DNA from: Rhizomicrobium sp.
GTDB taxonomy: Bacteria; Pseudomonadota; Alphaproteobacteria; Micropepsales; Micropepsaceae
Direction: 5' to 3'
Length of the DNA: 64,000 nt
Assembly (NCBI GenBank): GCA_037200985.1
Contig: JBBCGJ010000001.1
Span: 4,006,756-4,070,755, forward strand
Part shown: in pieces, positions 25,917-34,290 of the stretch
How positions within the stretch are numbered: position 1 is the first letter of the stretch
Layout of the letters: each line of letters opens with the position of its first letter
The notes under the pieces: generated by a model
What the model saw: only the letters and a program-made list of their open reading frames with translations
Database searches by the model: none
What the model was told of the DNA's origin: nothing
Program-made: the position numbers and the translations under genes

Positions 25917-26168
25917 CTACGCGGTCTTTTCGGTCTTCTTCTTCGCCGCCGCGGTTTTCTTGGGCGGCGCTTCGGCCGCCAGCTTGATCGCCTGCGCCGC
26001 GTCCGCCGCCTCCTTGGCGAGTCGCAGCGCGCGCAGCTTGGCGGTCTTGACCTCGAACGCCTGGCGCTCGGCCTCCAATTCCTTCTTCACCAGCGCGTCG
26101 CGGGCCTCGGACGCGGTGAAGGTCGCGCCGGTCTTGCGGCGGCCCAGATCTCGGATCGGTTCGGACAT
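25917..26168 (-). CDS. Small Lys/Ala-rich protein with histone-like tail
   Basis: 83 residues. A short conserved-looking head (MSEPIRDLGRRKTG) is followed by a long charged helix (AERQAFEVKTAKLRALRLAK) and a tail APPKKTAAAKKKTEKTA resembling bacterial H1/AlgP-like DNA-binding tails. The ATG at 26168 has AGAGGAG 7 nt upstream, which decides the start. Cytosolic; DNA or RNA binding is a guess from charge alone. Confidence 0.65.
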   Translation of the reverse strand: MSEPIRDLGRRKTGATFTASEARDALVKKELEAERQAFEVKTAKLRALRLAKEAADAAQAIKLAAEAPPKKTAAAKKKTEKTA

Positions 26169-26275
26169 GACGGGCTCCTCTGCTGACGCGGGGTCCGGGT
26201 CCGCCCAGGAGGCGGGCAGGGGCTCTGCGGTGGGCCGGCGCCGAAGCGCGGGTCCGCGAATGCGATTATAGCCGA

Positions 26276-26356
26276 AAATGCTGCGCTGCGGTGCGGAAAT
26301 ATTCATGCGTGTACGCAGCATTTCCGCGCCGGCGCGCCGTTTGGCGCGCTTTTTTT
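26276..26356 (+). ncRNA. Candidate small RNA or attenuating leader with intrinsic terminator
   Basis: Nested inverted repeats: aaatgctgcg (26276-26285) with cgcagcattt (26314-26323), or alternatively gcggaaat (26293-26300) with atttccgc (26320-26327) enclosing tgcg/cgca. Then a textbook terminator: gcgcgcc (26332-26338), 4-nt loop, ggcgcgc (26343-26349) and seven T (26350-26356). No + strand gene ends just upstream, so the terminator must end either a free small RNA or the leader of the gene at 26484. The two alternative stems share bases, as in attenuators. Confidence 0.45.
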
Positions 26357-26407
26357 GGCTACCGGGCCGCCCGATTTTCGCAGGCCGCCGGCGAAGATGT
26401 CTGGGAC

Positions 26408-26436
26408 ATGAACGGCGGCGCGCGGACGCCGTTCAT
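26408..26436 (+). repeat. Hairpin in the leader of the His-rich gene
   Basis: Perfect 10-bp arms (atgaacggcg and cgccgttcat) around a 9-nt loop, between the intrinsic terminator at 26332-26356 and the start codon at 26484. Could be an operator or a leader stem. Confidence 0.45.
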
Positions 26437-26483
26437 TTCGAAGGGATCAGTGTCGCCGTCTCGATGCACTCAAGGAGAACGAC

Positions 26484-26702
26484 ATGACCAAGGCCAGACT
26501 GCTCAAGACCGCGATCGTCGCCGCCATCATCGGCGTCGCCGGCGCGGCGTCCATCGCGCCCGCCAGCGCGCGCGACCACGACCGGAACAATGCCAGCTTT
26601 CGCGGCGATCACCGCGACAACGATCGCTTCGACCGCGGCAACCGCCACGATCATCGCTGGCACCATCGCCGTCACCACCGCTTTCATCGCGGCTGGTACT
26701 GA
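26484..26702 (+). CDS. Histidine/arginine-rich small exported protein
   Basis: 72 residues: signal peptide of about 29 residues ending ASIAPASA, then a mature part of about 43 residues in which His, Arg and Asp dominate (DHDRNNASFRGDHRDN, RHDHRWHHRRHHRFHRGWY). AAGGAG stands 7 nt before the ATG. The His-rich tail suggests metal binding in the periplasm; the sequence is too simple for a family call. Confidence 0.68.
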   Translation: MTKARLLKTAIVAAIIGVAGAASIAPASARDHDRNNASFRGDHRDNDRFDRGNRHDHRWHHRRHHRFHRGWY

Positions 26703-26806
26703 ACGCGACGGGCGGGCGCGGCGGCTGGGCCGCGCCCGTTTCGCCGCCCCTTGCGGCGGCGCGAAATGCTCATAAAGTCACCGGCGCATCGTCCGGAGAC
26801 ACCGTC

Positions 26807-27256
26807 ATGATCCGTGCAATGATCTTCGCCGCGGCGCTCCTCGCCGCCGCGCCGGCGGCAGCGTCGGACCAGGGCGATCTCGCCGCCGCCGTCAACGCCT
26901 ATAACGACACGCTCAACAAGAACGATTTTCCGGGCGCCGCCGCCTTCTACACGGCATCGCCGTCCATCGTCGACGAGTTCTCGCCGCATGTCTGGTCGGG
27001 CGCCGACGCCTTCGCGCAATGGGGGGCCGATTACGGCGTCTATGCCAAGGCGGAGCAGATGACGGAACCCTTCATGGTGCTCGCCAAGCCGACCCATGTC
27101 CTGGTCGAGGGCGATCGCGGCTACGCCGTGTTTCCCGCGAACTTCACGTTCAAGCGCGCCGGCAAGCCGGTGCGCGAGCCCGGCATCATGACCTTCGCGA
27201 TGCAGAAGATCGACGGCAAATGGAAGATCGCCGGCTGGTCGTGGACTGTGAAATAG
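26807..27256 (+). CDS. Exported SnoaL/NTF2-like protein
   Basis: 149 residues with a signal peptide (AMIFAAALLAAAPAAA). The mature part follows the NTF2/SnoaL-like cone fold: helix with AYNDTLNKNDFPGAAAFYT, SPHVWSGADAFAQWGADY and final strands GIMTFAMQKIDGKWKIAGWSWTVK. Start ATG 26807 with CGGAGA upstream. Many such proteins are of unknown function; no catalytic set is visible. Stop is 3 bp from the convergent DUF72 gene. Confidence 0.78.
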   Translation: MIRAMIFAAALLAAAPAAASDQGDLAAAVNAYNDTLNKNDFPGAAAFYTASPSIVDEFSPHVWSGADAFAQWGADYGVYAKAEQMTEPFMVLAKPTHVLVEGDRGYAVFPANFTFKRAGKPVREPGIMTFAMQKIDGKWKIAGWSWTVK

Positions 27257-27259
27257 CGT

Positions 27260-28045
27260 CTACGCCTTCGCCGCCTTCAGGAACGCCGCCGCCGCGGCCG
27301 GATTGCGCACCTTCGCGCCGGCGATGAAATAGACGAAGACGTCGCGCTTCTTTTTCGCCGGTGCCTTGGCGAGCAGCGTCATGCCCTTGGGCGCGCCGCC
27401 CGCCTCCCAGGCCTTCGCGGCGGCGACCCAGTCCTTGATCGCGGCGGGGCTGTAGCCGGTCTCGATCTTTTCCTGCGATTCCTGCAGCCGGCAATAGACG
27501 AAGTCGGCCGTCGCGTCGGCGATCGTAGGAAACTTTTTGGCATCCGCGAACACGATCGCCGCGCCGTATTTGCGCGCCAGGGCGACGAAATCCCCCGTCT
27601 TGAAGCTCTCGTGCCGGGGCTCGACCGCGTGGCGCAGCGCGACGCCGTCGATGCTCTTCGGCAGGAGCGCGAGGAAGGCCTCGAAATCCGCCGGATCGAA
27701 TTTCTTCGTATGCATGAACTGCCACAGGATCGGTCCGAGCTTGTGCTTCAGTTCCGACACGCCGCTTTCGAGGAAGCGCGCGATGGAAGGCCCCGCCTCG
27801 CCCAGCACCTTGCGGTTGGTCGCGAAGCGGTTCGCCTTCAGCGAGAAGACGAAATCCTCCGGCGTCTCGTCATGCCATTTCTTGAAGGTCGGCGGCTTGA
27901 AGGTCGAATAGAAGGTGCCGTTGACCTCGATGCTCGAAAGCTGGCGGCTGGCATAGGCGAGCTCCTTGGCCTTGGACGTGCCTTTCGGGAAGAACACGCC
28001 GCGCCACGGCTCGAAATTCCACCCGCCGATGCCTGCCCGGATCAT
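27260..28045 (-). CDS. DUF72 (YecE-like) protein
   Basis: 261 residues, TIM-barrel DUF72 family. Landmarks: GIGGWNFEPWRGVFFP at the start, SSIEVNGTFYSTFKPPTFKKW, FVFSLKANRFATN, LGPILWQF and VEPRHESF. Enzymatic role not established for the family. Single gene on this strand with a 38-bp gap from the esterase upstream, so it may be a distal member of the TetR-NMO-esterase operon. Confidence 0.88.
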   Translation of the reverse strand: MIRAGIGGWNFEPWRGVFFPKGTSKAKELAYASRQLSSIEVNGTFYSTFKPPTFKKWHDETPEDFVFSLKANRFATNRKVLGEAGPSIARFLESGVSELKHKLGPILWQFMHTKKFDPADFEAFLALLPKSIDGVALRHAVEPRHESFKTGDFVALARKYGAAIVFADAKKFPTIADATADFVYCRLQESQEKIETGYSPAAIKDWVAAAKAWEAGGAPKGMTLLAKAPAKKKRDVFVYFIAGAKVRNPAAAAAFLKAAKA

Positions 28046-28083
28046 GTCGTCGTCGCCCGCCTCGAACCGCGTGCGAGCTTAGT

Positions 28084-28953
28084 CTATCTCGGCGGCGTCG
28101 CCCAATCGGCGAAGCCCGGCATCGTGCCGAACACGGTGCGCAGGCCGCGCGACAGCGCCGCGGGATAGACCGAATGATGCGTCTCGCCCGCGAACACCTC
28201 CAGCGCCAGCCGAAGCTTGCGGTAGCGCCGCCGGCGCAGGCGCGCATCCAGCTCGTAGACATTCGATACCATGCGCGCCGCGCCGTGCTCGGCCTCTTCC
28301 AATCCGCCGACCGAGAGGAAGAGATTGACGGCCGGCTCGCCGCCGCGCGCCGCGCTGGCGGATTCCTGCTCCAGGATCGCGCGGCCGTTCCACCAGATCG
28401 ATGGGCTGGCGACGACATAGCGCTGGAAATTCCTGGGTGAGTCGAACAGCGTGTGGAGCGCGAACAAGCCGCCCAGCGACATGCCGGCGAGCGTCTGGTC
28501 GTCGGTATCGACCGGATAGCGTTCTTCGATCAGCGGCTTCACCTCGTCCTGGAGGAAAGTTAGAAACGCCGCCGCGCCGCCAAGCGGCAGATCGGCCGGT
28601 ACCGCGTTCGCCGTGCCGGCCACCATGCCGCGATAGGCGGGGTCGTCGGTCGGCGTGAACTCGCGCAGGCGAAGCTGGCCGATGCGCGCCGCGTCGAATT
28701 CCGCCGGATAGCCGATGCCGACCAGGATCGCCGGCGGCAGGGCACCGCCGGACCGCAGCAAGTCCACGATCTGCGCCGCCATGCCGAAGCCGGAACTGCT
28801 GTCGAGCAGGTAGATGACCGGCAGCTTGCGATCCGCCTCGGCGGGCGGCGCGAGAACGTCGATCTGGAAAATCTGGTCGATCCCGCGCGCGGCGAGCGCG
28901 AAGCTCTCGGCGCCGCGGATGACCGTCGGCGCCGGATCTTTCAGCACCGTCAC
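28084..28953 (-). CDS. Alpha/beta-hydrolase esterase (Fes/IroE-like)
   Basis: 289 residues of the putative-esterase family that includes enterochelin esterase and IroE. Nucleophile elbow GMSLGGLF, preceding YLLDSSSGFGM with the oxyanion region, and histidine in GETHHSVYPAAL near the end. No signal peptide. Start overlaps the nitronate monooxygenase stop (ATGA). Could hydrolyse a siderophore or a simple ester; the neighbours do not settle it. Confidence 0.8.
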   Translation of the reverse strand: MTVLKDPAPTVIRGAESFALAARGIDQIFQIDVLAPPAEADRKLPVIYLLDSSSGFGMAAQIVDLLRSGGALPPAILVGIGYPAEFDAARIGQLRLREFTPTDDPAYRGMVAGTANAVPADLPLGGAAAFLTFLQDEVKPLIEERYPVDTDDQTLAGMSLGGLFALHTLFDSPRNFQRYVVASPSIWWNGRAILEQESASAARGGEPAVNLFLSVGGLEEAEHGAARMVSNVYELDARLRRRRYRKLRLALEVFAGETHHSVYPAALSRGLRTVFGTMPGFADWATPPR

Positions 28954-29933
28954 TCCGCCGCCACCGCCAGGCGCGCGCCGAGTTTCGCCTTCGTGTCGTC
29001 GTATTCGCGCTTGAGCCGCGCCACCAGTTCGCCGGCGGGGACGACCGCCTTTACCCGGCCGATGCCCTGCCCGCAGCCCCAGATGTCCTTCCAGGCTTTC
29101 GCCTTGCTGCTCCCGCCCGAGCCGAAATTCATCTTGGAGGGATCGCTGACCGGCAGATTGTCCGGGTCCATCCCCGCCGCGACGATCGACGGGCGCAGAT
29201 AATTGCCGTGCACGCCGGTGAACAGGTTGGTGTAGACGATGTCGTCGCCCGCCGACCGCGCGATCATCGCCTTATAGGCCTCCTGCGCATTGGCCTCCTC
29301 GGTCGCGATGAAGGCCGAGCCGATATAGGCGAAATCCGCGCCCAGCGCCTGCGCCGCCAGCACCGCGCGCCCCGTGGAGATCGCGCCCGACAGCGCGAGC
29401 GGTCCGTCGAACCATTCGCGGATTTCCTCGACCAGCGCGAAGGGTGACAGCGTGCCGGCATGGCCGCCGGCGCCCGCCGCCACCGCAATGATGCCGTCGG
29501 CGCCCTTCTCGACCGCCTTGTGGGCGAAGCGGTTGTTGATGATGTCGTGCATCACGACGCCGCCATAGGAATGCACCGCGGCAAAGACGTCCTCGCGCGC
29601 GCCAAGCGAGGTGATCACGACCGGCGCCTTGTACTTCACGCAGAGCGCCAGGTCCTGCTCCAGCCGGTCGTTCGACTTGTGCACGATCTGGTTGACGGCG
29701 AACGGCGCCGACGGGCTTTCCGGATGCGCCCGGTCCCACGCCGCCAGTTCCTCGGTGATGCGCGCCAGCCATTCGTCGAGCATCGAGAGCGGCCGCGCGT
29801 TCAGCGACGGGAACGAGCCGATGATGCCGGCCTTGCACTGCGCCAGCACCAGTTCGGGGCCCGAGATGATGAACAGCGGCGAGCCGATCACCGGCACGGA
29901 CAGCTTTTTGGCCAATGCGCCTTTGAGAGTCAT
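28950..29933 (-). CDS. Nitronate monooxygenase-like flavoenzyme
   Basis: 327 residues, 2-nitropropane dioxygenase/nitronate monooxygenase family with an FMN-binding TIM barrel. Visible: PVIGSPLFIISGPELV, phosphate-binding AAGAGGHAGTLS with the His of the active site, and ALGADFAYIGSAFIAT. GGAGA precedes the ATG at 29933. Coupled by ATGA to the TetR gene upstream and the esterase downstream. Oxidises alkyl nitronates in the family; actual substrate unknown. Confidence 0.88.
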   Translation of the reverse strand: MTLKGALAKKLSVPVIGSPLFIISGPELVLAQCKAGIIGSFPSLNARPLSMLDEWLARITEELAAWDRAHPESPSAPFAVNQIVHKSNDRLEQDLALCVKYKAPVVITSLGAREDVFAAVHSYGGVVMHDIINNRFAHKAVEKGADGIIAVAAGAGGHAGTLSPFALVEEIREWFDGPLALSGAISTGRAVLAAQALGADFAYIGSAFIATEEANAQEAYKAMIARSAGDDIVYTNLFTGVHGNYLRPSIVAAGMDPDNLPVSDPSKMNFGSGGSSKAKAWKDIWGCGQGIGRVKAVVPAGELVARLKREYDDTKAKLGARLAVAAE

Positions 29934-30586
29934 GGGATTTTCTCCGGTTGCGGTTGCGATTTGAAGCGCGGCGTCCTGGTGCGCGTCGCGGGGGTGCGCG
30001 CGCCGCGGAAGGTGAGCCGCATGGTCTCGAAATAGAGGTCCTCGACCTTCATCCCGGCCGGCAGGCGCCCGGCGAGATGCAGCACGATGACGCCATGCGA
30101 CGCCGCCCACAGCGCGTTGCCGATGACCTTGGGATCGCCCTGCACGATGCCGGCGGCGACAAGGTCCTTCACATGCCGCGTCACCGTCTCGCCGGCACGT
30201 TTGCCGGCGCGGCGCAGATCGGGATGCCGGGCTTCGTCCGGCGGATCGAGGTCGAACATCAGCCGGTAGGCGTTGGGATGGGCGAGCGCGAAATCGAGAT
30301 AGGCGCGGCCCACGGCGCGGGCCCGCGCGAAGCCGTCGCCGCCGGACGCGAAAGCGCCCTCCAGCGCATCGGAAAAACGGTCGAACGCATCGGCGCGCAC
30401 GAAGGCCAGGATCTCCTCGCGGTCGGCGAAATAGCGGTAGAGGCCCATCGGGCTGCGGCCCAGCTTCTTGGCGATATCGCGCATCGTGATCGCGTGGACG
30501 CCGCCGGTCGCGTAAAGCGCCGCCGCCGCCTGGCCGATCCTGGCGCGGACGGCCTCGAAATCTTCGCTGGAAAGCTCGCGCGGCAT
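29930..30586 (-). CDS. TetR-family transcriptional repressor
   Basis: 218 residues. N-terminal HTH: AAALYATGGVHAITMRDI, AKKLGRSPMGLYRYFADREEI. C-terminal ligand domain of the TetR_C_33/YjdC kind (AHPNAYRLMFDLDP). First gene of the operon with nitronate monooxygenase and esterase; a GTAC-rich palindrome lies just upstream of its start and is the likely autoregulatory operator. Ligand unknown, plausibly a nitro compound or ester metabolised by the operon. The C-terminal tail is rich in Arg, Thr and Pro. Confidence 0.88.
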   Translation of the reverse strand: MPRELSSEDFEAVRARIGQAAAALYATGGVHAITMRDIAKKLGRSPMGLYRYFADREEILAFVRADAFDRFSDALEGAFASGGDGFARARAVGRAYLDFALAHPNAYRLMFDLDPPDEARHPDLRRAGKRAGETVTRHVKDLVAAGIVQGDPKVIGNALWAASHGVIVLHLAGRLPAGMKVEDLYFETMRLTFRGARTPATRTRTPRFKSQPQPEKIP

Positions 30587-30594
30587 AGAGTCTC

Positions 30595-30618
30595 GTACGA
30601 TGTACGCGTACCCTGTAC
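30595..30618. promoter_or_regulatory. Probable TetR operator
   Basis: Imperfect palindrome built on three GTAC elements around a central gtacgcgtac, 9-32 bp upstream of the tetR start codon. 18 of 24 positions are self-complementary. The size and symmetry suit a TetR dimer. Confidence 0.55.
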
Positions 30619-30645
30619 GGGACGGCCGCCGCGAGTCAAGACCGT

Positions 30646-30933
30646 TCAGGAAAGCGAGTGGCGCAGCACTTCGGCGATCAGGATCGCAACCCGCGTCCAA
30701 AGTTCGGCGCGCAACAGATCGCCGGTGCTGCGATTGTCGTGGGCCAAGGCGTCGGCGATGCGAAGCGCGTCCTGCGGAAATCCCTCGGCCAACAGCAAGG
30801 CCGTCCGGCGGACTTCCTCTTCGTCTGGTGCGTTCGCTGCCAACACGCGGCCCCCCGGCCCAGTCTGGTGGTTCACCGCGTAGCAGAATGAAGAAGGCCG
30901 CGCTGATCTGGAAGGGACTCGGCTCGGCTCCAA
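30646..30933 (-). CDS. Small hypothetical protein, possibly frameshifted
   Basis: The frame encodes up to 95 residues; the last 60 look like a real helical protein (PDEEEVRRTALLLAEG, ALAHDNRSTGDLLRAELW, VAILIAEVLRH). The upstream part of this frame looks random, whereas another frame over about 30860-31000 reads a plausible sequence (TSDEDIRLTLIALGAEPSP, QISAAFFILLRGE). The switch point lies near a run of six C at about 30851-30856. I suspect one gene of about 125 residues broken by a frameshift, or a sequencing error. No family recognised. Confidence 0.35.
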   Translation of the reverse strand: MEPSRVPSRSARPSSFCYAVNHQTGPGGRVLAANAPDEEEVRRTALLLAEGFPQDALRIADALAHDNRSTGDLLRAELWTRVAILIAEVLRHSLS

Positions 30934-31071
30934 GTGCGATTAGGGTGAGCCGAATGTCTTCGTCGCTAGTCAAAATGGGGAAATCGGGATAAGCGGGTTC
31001 CGGCGCGCATGCCGCCGGGGCCGGCGCCGCGCACGGTTTATCGCCGCGCGACAATCATCGTAACCTGCGAC

Positions 31072-33123
31072 ATGAACTTGCGCTCCTTCCCGCTTGCCGC
31101 CGTTTTCTGCCTCGCGGCCACCGGCGCCTCGGCCGGGGTCGAAACCGTCGTGGTGACGGCCAGCCCGCCCGATCCGGTCGGCAACGCGGCATTCTCGGTG
31201 GTGACGCTGGGGGCCGCCGATATCCGCGGCGCGACGGAACTCGACCGTGCGCTGGGCCAGGTGCCCGGCCTGTCGCTGTTCCGCCGCGACTCCAGCCTCT
31301 CGGCCAACCCGACGACCCAGGGCCTGTCGCTGCGCTCCATCGCGCCCTCCGGCGCCGGCCGTGCCCTGGTGACGCTCGATGGAGTGCCGCAGAACGATCC
31401 GTTCGGCGGCTGGGTGATCTGGTCCTCGCTGCCGCCCGAAGACATCGGCGGGGCCGAGATCGTGCGCGGCGCCGGTGCCGGCCCTTATGGCGCCGGGGCG
31501 CTGACCGGCGTGGTCGCGCTCAGCGAGCAGCGCGGCGACGGATTGGTGGCGGGCGATGCCTCGCTGGCGCAGTTGAACGGCAAGCGCCTCGCCGCCGCGG
31601 GCGGCACCGCGATCGGACCGGTCACGCTGTTCGCCAGCGCCTCCGACGAGGACAGCGACGGCTGGATCCCGGTCGATCCGGCCCAGCGCGGCCCCGCCGA
31701 CGATGCCGTCACCTATCACGCCCGCAACGTCTCGCTGCGCGCGGAAACCATGCCCTGGACCGACACGCTGCTGTCCCTGCGCCTCGGCGCCTATGGCGAG
31801 AACCGCGATTCCGGCCTGGTCGGCTCGCGCTCCTCCGCCGACGGCGTCACCGCGAGCCTGACCCTGGCGCATCCCGAGAGCGACGGCGATCTGGGCTATC
31901 GCCTGCAGGCCTGGATGCGCAATTCTGGCTTCTCGAACACCTCCGCCACGGTCATCCAGCCCGGCCGCAGCGGCACCACGCTTTCGAACGACCAGTTCTC
32001 GACGCCAGCGCTCGGCTGGGGCTTCAACGCGGCGCTGCGCGGCGCCTGGTCCGTGATCGATTGGGAAATCGGCGGCGATGCGCGCTTCACGCAGGGCGAG
32101 TCGAAGGAGCATTTCCAGCCGGTCGCCGGCGTGTTCAGCCAGGGGCGCATCAGCGGCGGCCGCACCTTCGTCGGCGGCGTCTATGTCGAGACCGCGGCCC
32201 GCTTCGACGGCCTGCTGCTGACCGCCGGCATCCGCGCCGACCGATGGGCCTCGACCGGCGGCCATCTGATCCAGACCACGCTCGCGACCGGCGCCGTGAC
32301 GGTGAACCAGCGCACGCCTTCGAAAAGCGGCGTCGTGCCGACGGCACGGTTCGGCCTGCGCCAGGACCTGGGCGACGGTCTCTTCATCCGCTCCGCCGCC
32401 TATGGTGGCTTCCGCGCCCCGACGCTCAACGAGCTCTATCGCCCGTTCCGGCTCGGCAGCAATCTCACCGAAGCCAATCCCGGCCTCGCGCCGGAGAAGC
32501 TCTACGGCGCCGAGATCGGCGTCGGCCAGACGGCGGAGCGCTTCGATTGGAACGTGGCCGGCTTCTACAACCAGCTTCACGGCGCCATCACCAACGTCAC
32601 CGTCGCGCGCGGCCCGGTGACCGTGCCCGGCCTCGGCGCCGTGCCGGCCGGCGGCCTTCTCATCCAGCGCCAGAACGCCGGCAATATCGACGCCTATGGC
32701 ATCGAGTCCGAAGCGCATTGGCGGGTGCGCGACTGGCTCGGCCTCAACGCCGCCTTCGATTATGTCGACGCCCGCGTCCAGGGCGGGACGGCCGCGGCCC
32801 AGCTCACCGGCAAGCGCCCGGCCCAGGCGCCGCGCTTCACCCTGACCGCCGGCATCCGGGCCGAGCCCTTGGAACGGCTGACCGTAACCGCCGACATCCG
32901 TCACGAGAGCACGCGCTTCGCCGACGACCAGAACACGCTGGCGCTGGCGCCGGCCACGACGGTCGATGCCCGCATCTCCTATCGCCTCTGGGAAGGGCTT
33001 TCCGCCTATCTCGCGGGGGACAACCTGCTGAACGCCCGCGTCGCCACGACGGAGAGCGCGGACTTCGTCACGAATTTCGCGTCGCCCCGCGTGTTGCGGG
33101 TGGGCGTTTCCTGGACGGAATGA
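31072..33123 (+). CDS. TonB-dependent outer-membrane receptor
   Basis: 683 residues: signal peptide (MNLRSFPLAAVFCLAATGASA), TonB box ETVVVTASPP, plug domain with QGLSLRSIAPSGAGRALVTLDG and a 22-strand barrel ending in a C-terminal aromatic-type strand (VLRVGVSWTE). No STN domain, so it does not signal through FecR. Substrate unknown; the plug wording is close to vitamin B12/siderophore-type receptors. It is 58 bp upstream of scoA but functionally unrelated. Confidence 0.88.
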   Translation: MNLRSFPLAAVFCLAATGASAGVETVVVTASPPDPVGNAAFSVVTLGAADIRGATELDRALGQVPGLSLFRRDSSLSANPTTQGLSLRSIAPSGAGRALVTLDGVPQNDPFGGWVIWSSLPPEDIGGAEIVRGAGAGPYGAGALTGVVALSEQRGDGLVAGDASLAQLNGKRLAAAGGTAIGPVTLFASASDEDSDGWIPVDPAQRGPADDAVTYHARNVSLRAETMPWTDTLLSLRLGAYGENRDSGLVGSRSSADGVTASLTLAHPESDGDLGYRLQAWMRNSGFSNTSATVIQPGRSGTTLSNDQFSTPALGWGFNAALRGAWSVIDWEIGGDARFTQGESKEHFQPVAGVFSQGRISGGRTFVGGVYVETAARFDGLLLTAGIRADRWASTGGHLIQTTLATGAVTVNQRTPSKSGVVPTARFGLRQDLGDGLFIRSAAYGGFRAPTLNELYRPFRLGSNLTEANPGLAPEKLYGAEIGVGQTAERFDWNVAGFYNQLHGAITNVTVARGPVTVPGLGAVPAGGLLIQRQNAGNIDAYGIESEAHWRVRDWLGLNAAFDYVDARVQGGTAAAQLTGKRPAQAPRFTLTAGIRAEPLERLTVTADIRHESTRFADDQNTLALAPATTVDARISYRLWEGLSAYLAGDNLLNARVATTESADFVTNFASPRVLRVGVSWTE

Positions 33124-33181
33124 CGCGCGCGCGCCGCGCGGGCCCGCGCTATAGTCGCCGCCGCTCTCTGCCGGGTCCGCC

Positions 33182-33886
33182 ATGAAGAAAAAAATCCATC
33201 CCGACGCCAAGGCCGCGCTCGACGGCCTTCTGTTCGACGGCATGACGATCATGTCCGGCGGCTTCGGCCTCTGCGGCATTCCCGAGAAGCTGATCGCCGC
33301 GCTGGTGGACTCCGGCGTGAAGGACCTGACGGTGATCTCCAACAATGCGGGGGTCGACGAGTTCGGCCTCGGCCTTTTGCTGCAGACCCGCCAGATCAAG
33401 AAGATGATCTCCTCTTATGTCGGCGAGAACGCGACCTTCGAGCGGCAATATCTCGCGGGCGAGCTGGAGCTCGAATTCAATCCGCAAGGCACGCTGGCCG
33501 AGCGCATCCGCGCCGGCGGCGCGGGCATCCCCGGCTTCTACACCAAGACCGGCGTCGGCACGCTGATCGCCGAGGGCAAGGAGCACAAGGATTTCGGCGG
33601 TGTGACCTATGTCCTGGAGACCGGCCTCGTCGCCGATCTGTCCATCGTCAAGGCATGGAAGGGCGACGCGCAGGGCAATCTCGTCTTCCGCAAGACGGCG
33701 CGCAACTTCAACCCGATGATGGCGACCGCCGGCAAGGTGACGGTGGCGGAGGTCGAGGAGCTGGTCCCGGTCGGCGCGCTCGACCCCGACACGATCCATA
33801 CCCCCGGCATTTTCGTCCAGCGCATCGTCGAGGGCGCCAACTACGAAAAGCGGATCGAGAAGCGCACGGTAAGGCAGACCGCCTGA
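33182..33886 (+). CDS. scoA: 3-oxoacid CoA-transferase subunit A
   Basis: 234 residues. With subunit B transfers CoA from succinyl-CoA to acetoacetate for ketone-body or PHB-derived acetoacetate use. Typical stretches: [21 protein letters not shown] (glycine-rich loop), [40 protein letters not shown] and the tail [10 protein letters not shown]. Normally immediately followed by scoB; here a decayed toxin-antitoxin remnant of about 350 bp separates them. Confidence 0.94.
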   Translation: MKKKIHPDAKAALDGLLFDGMTIMSGGFGLCGIPEKLIAALVDSGVKDLTVISNNAGVDEFGLGLLLQTRQIKKMISSYVGENATFERQYLAGELELEFNPQGTLAERIRAGGAGIPGFYTKTGVGTLIAEGKEHKDFGGVTYVLETGLVADLSIVKAWKGDAQGNLVFRKTARNFNPMMATAGKVTVAEVEELVPVGALDPDTIHTPGIFVQRIVEGANYEKRIEKRTVRQTA

Positions 33887-33932
33887 CGAGCCGGGTGTTT
33901 ATGCGCTATAGTCGGGCGGAAAGGACGATGCC

Positions 33933-34281
33933 ATGAACGCGCTGCTCAAGCGCATCAACTCCGGCCCCAAGATCATGGTCGGCAAGCCCATCATCCGCGG
34001 CACGCGGATCATGGTGGAGCAGCATCGATGACGGGACGGTATTCAGCCTCGCGCAGGATGGAGGCCGCGTCCTTCTGGCGAACGATCGGGATTTCGGCCT
34101 GATCGCCGAGCGCGCGGAGACGCGGCCTCCGGCCGTCATGCTGATGCGGCTGGAACGGCCTCGGTCTTCCTCGCCGTACGGAGATTGTGCTGCGTACTTC
34201 GCCGAGCTGGGCGACGGCATCGATAGTCGCTTCATCGTGATCGAACCTCATCAGGTCCGAACGCGGGTTTACGAACCTTAG
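33933..34281 (+). pseudogene. Collapsed DUF433 antitoxin / DUF5615 toxin remnant
   Basis: From ATG 33933 a 32-codon frame encodes the start of a DUF433-type antitoxin (RINSGPKIMVGKPIIRGTRI) and stops at 34029-34031. From about 34021 in the next frame, up to TAG 34279-34281, runs the last two thirds of a DUF5615 PIN-like toxin (SIDDGTVFSLAQDGGRVLLA, NDRDFGLIAE, ending SRFIVIEPHQVRTRVYEP). The C-terminus of the antitoxin and N-terminus of the toxin are gone, consistent with one internal deletion joining the two genes. It sits between scoA and scoB. Confidence 0.72.
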
Positions 34282-34290
34282 GAGACGCCC

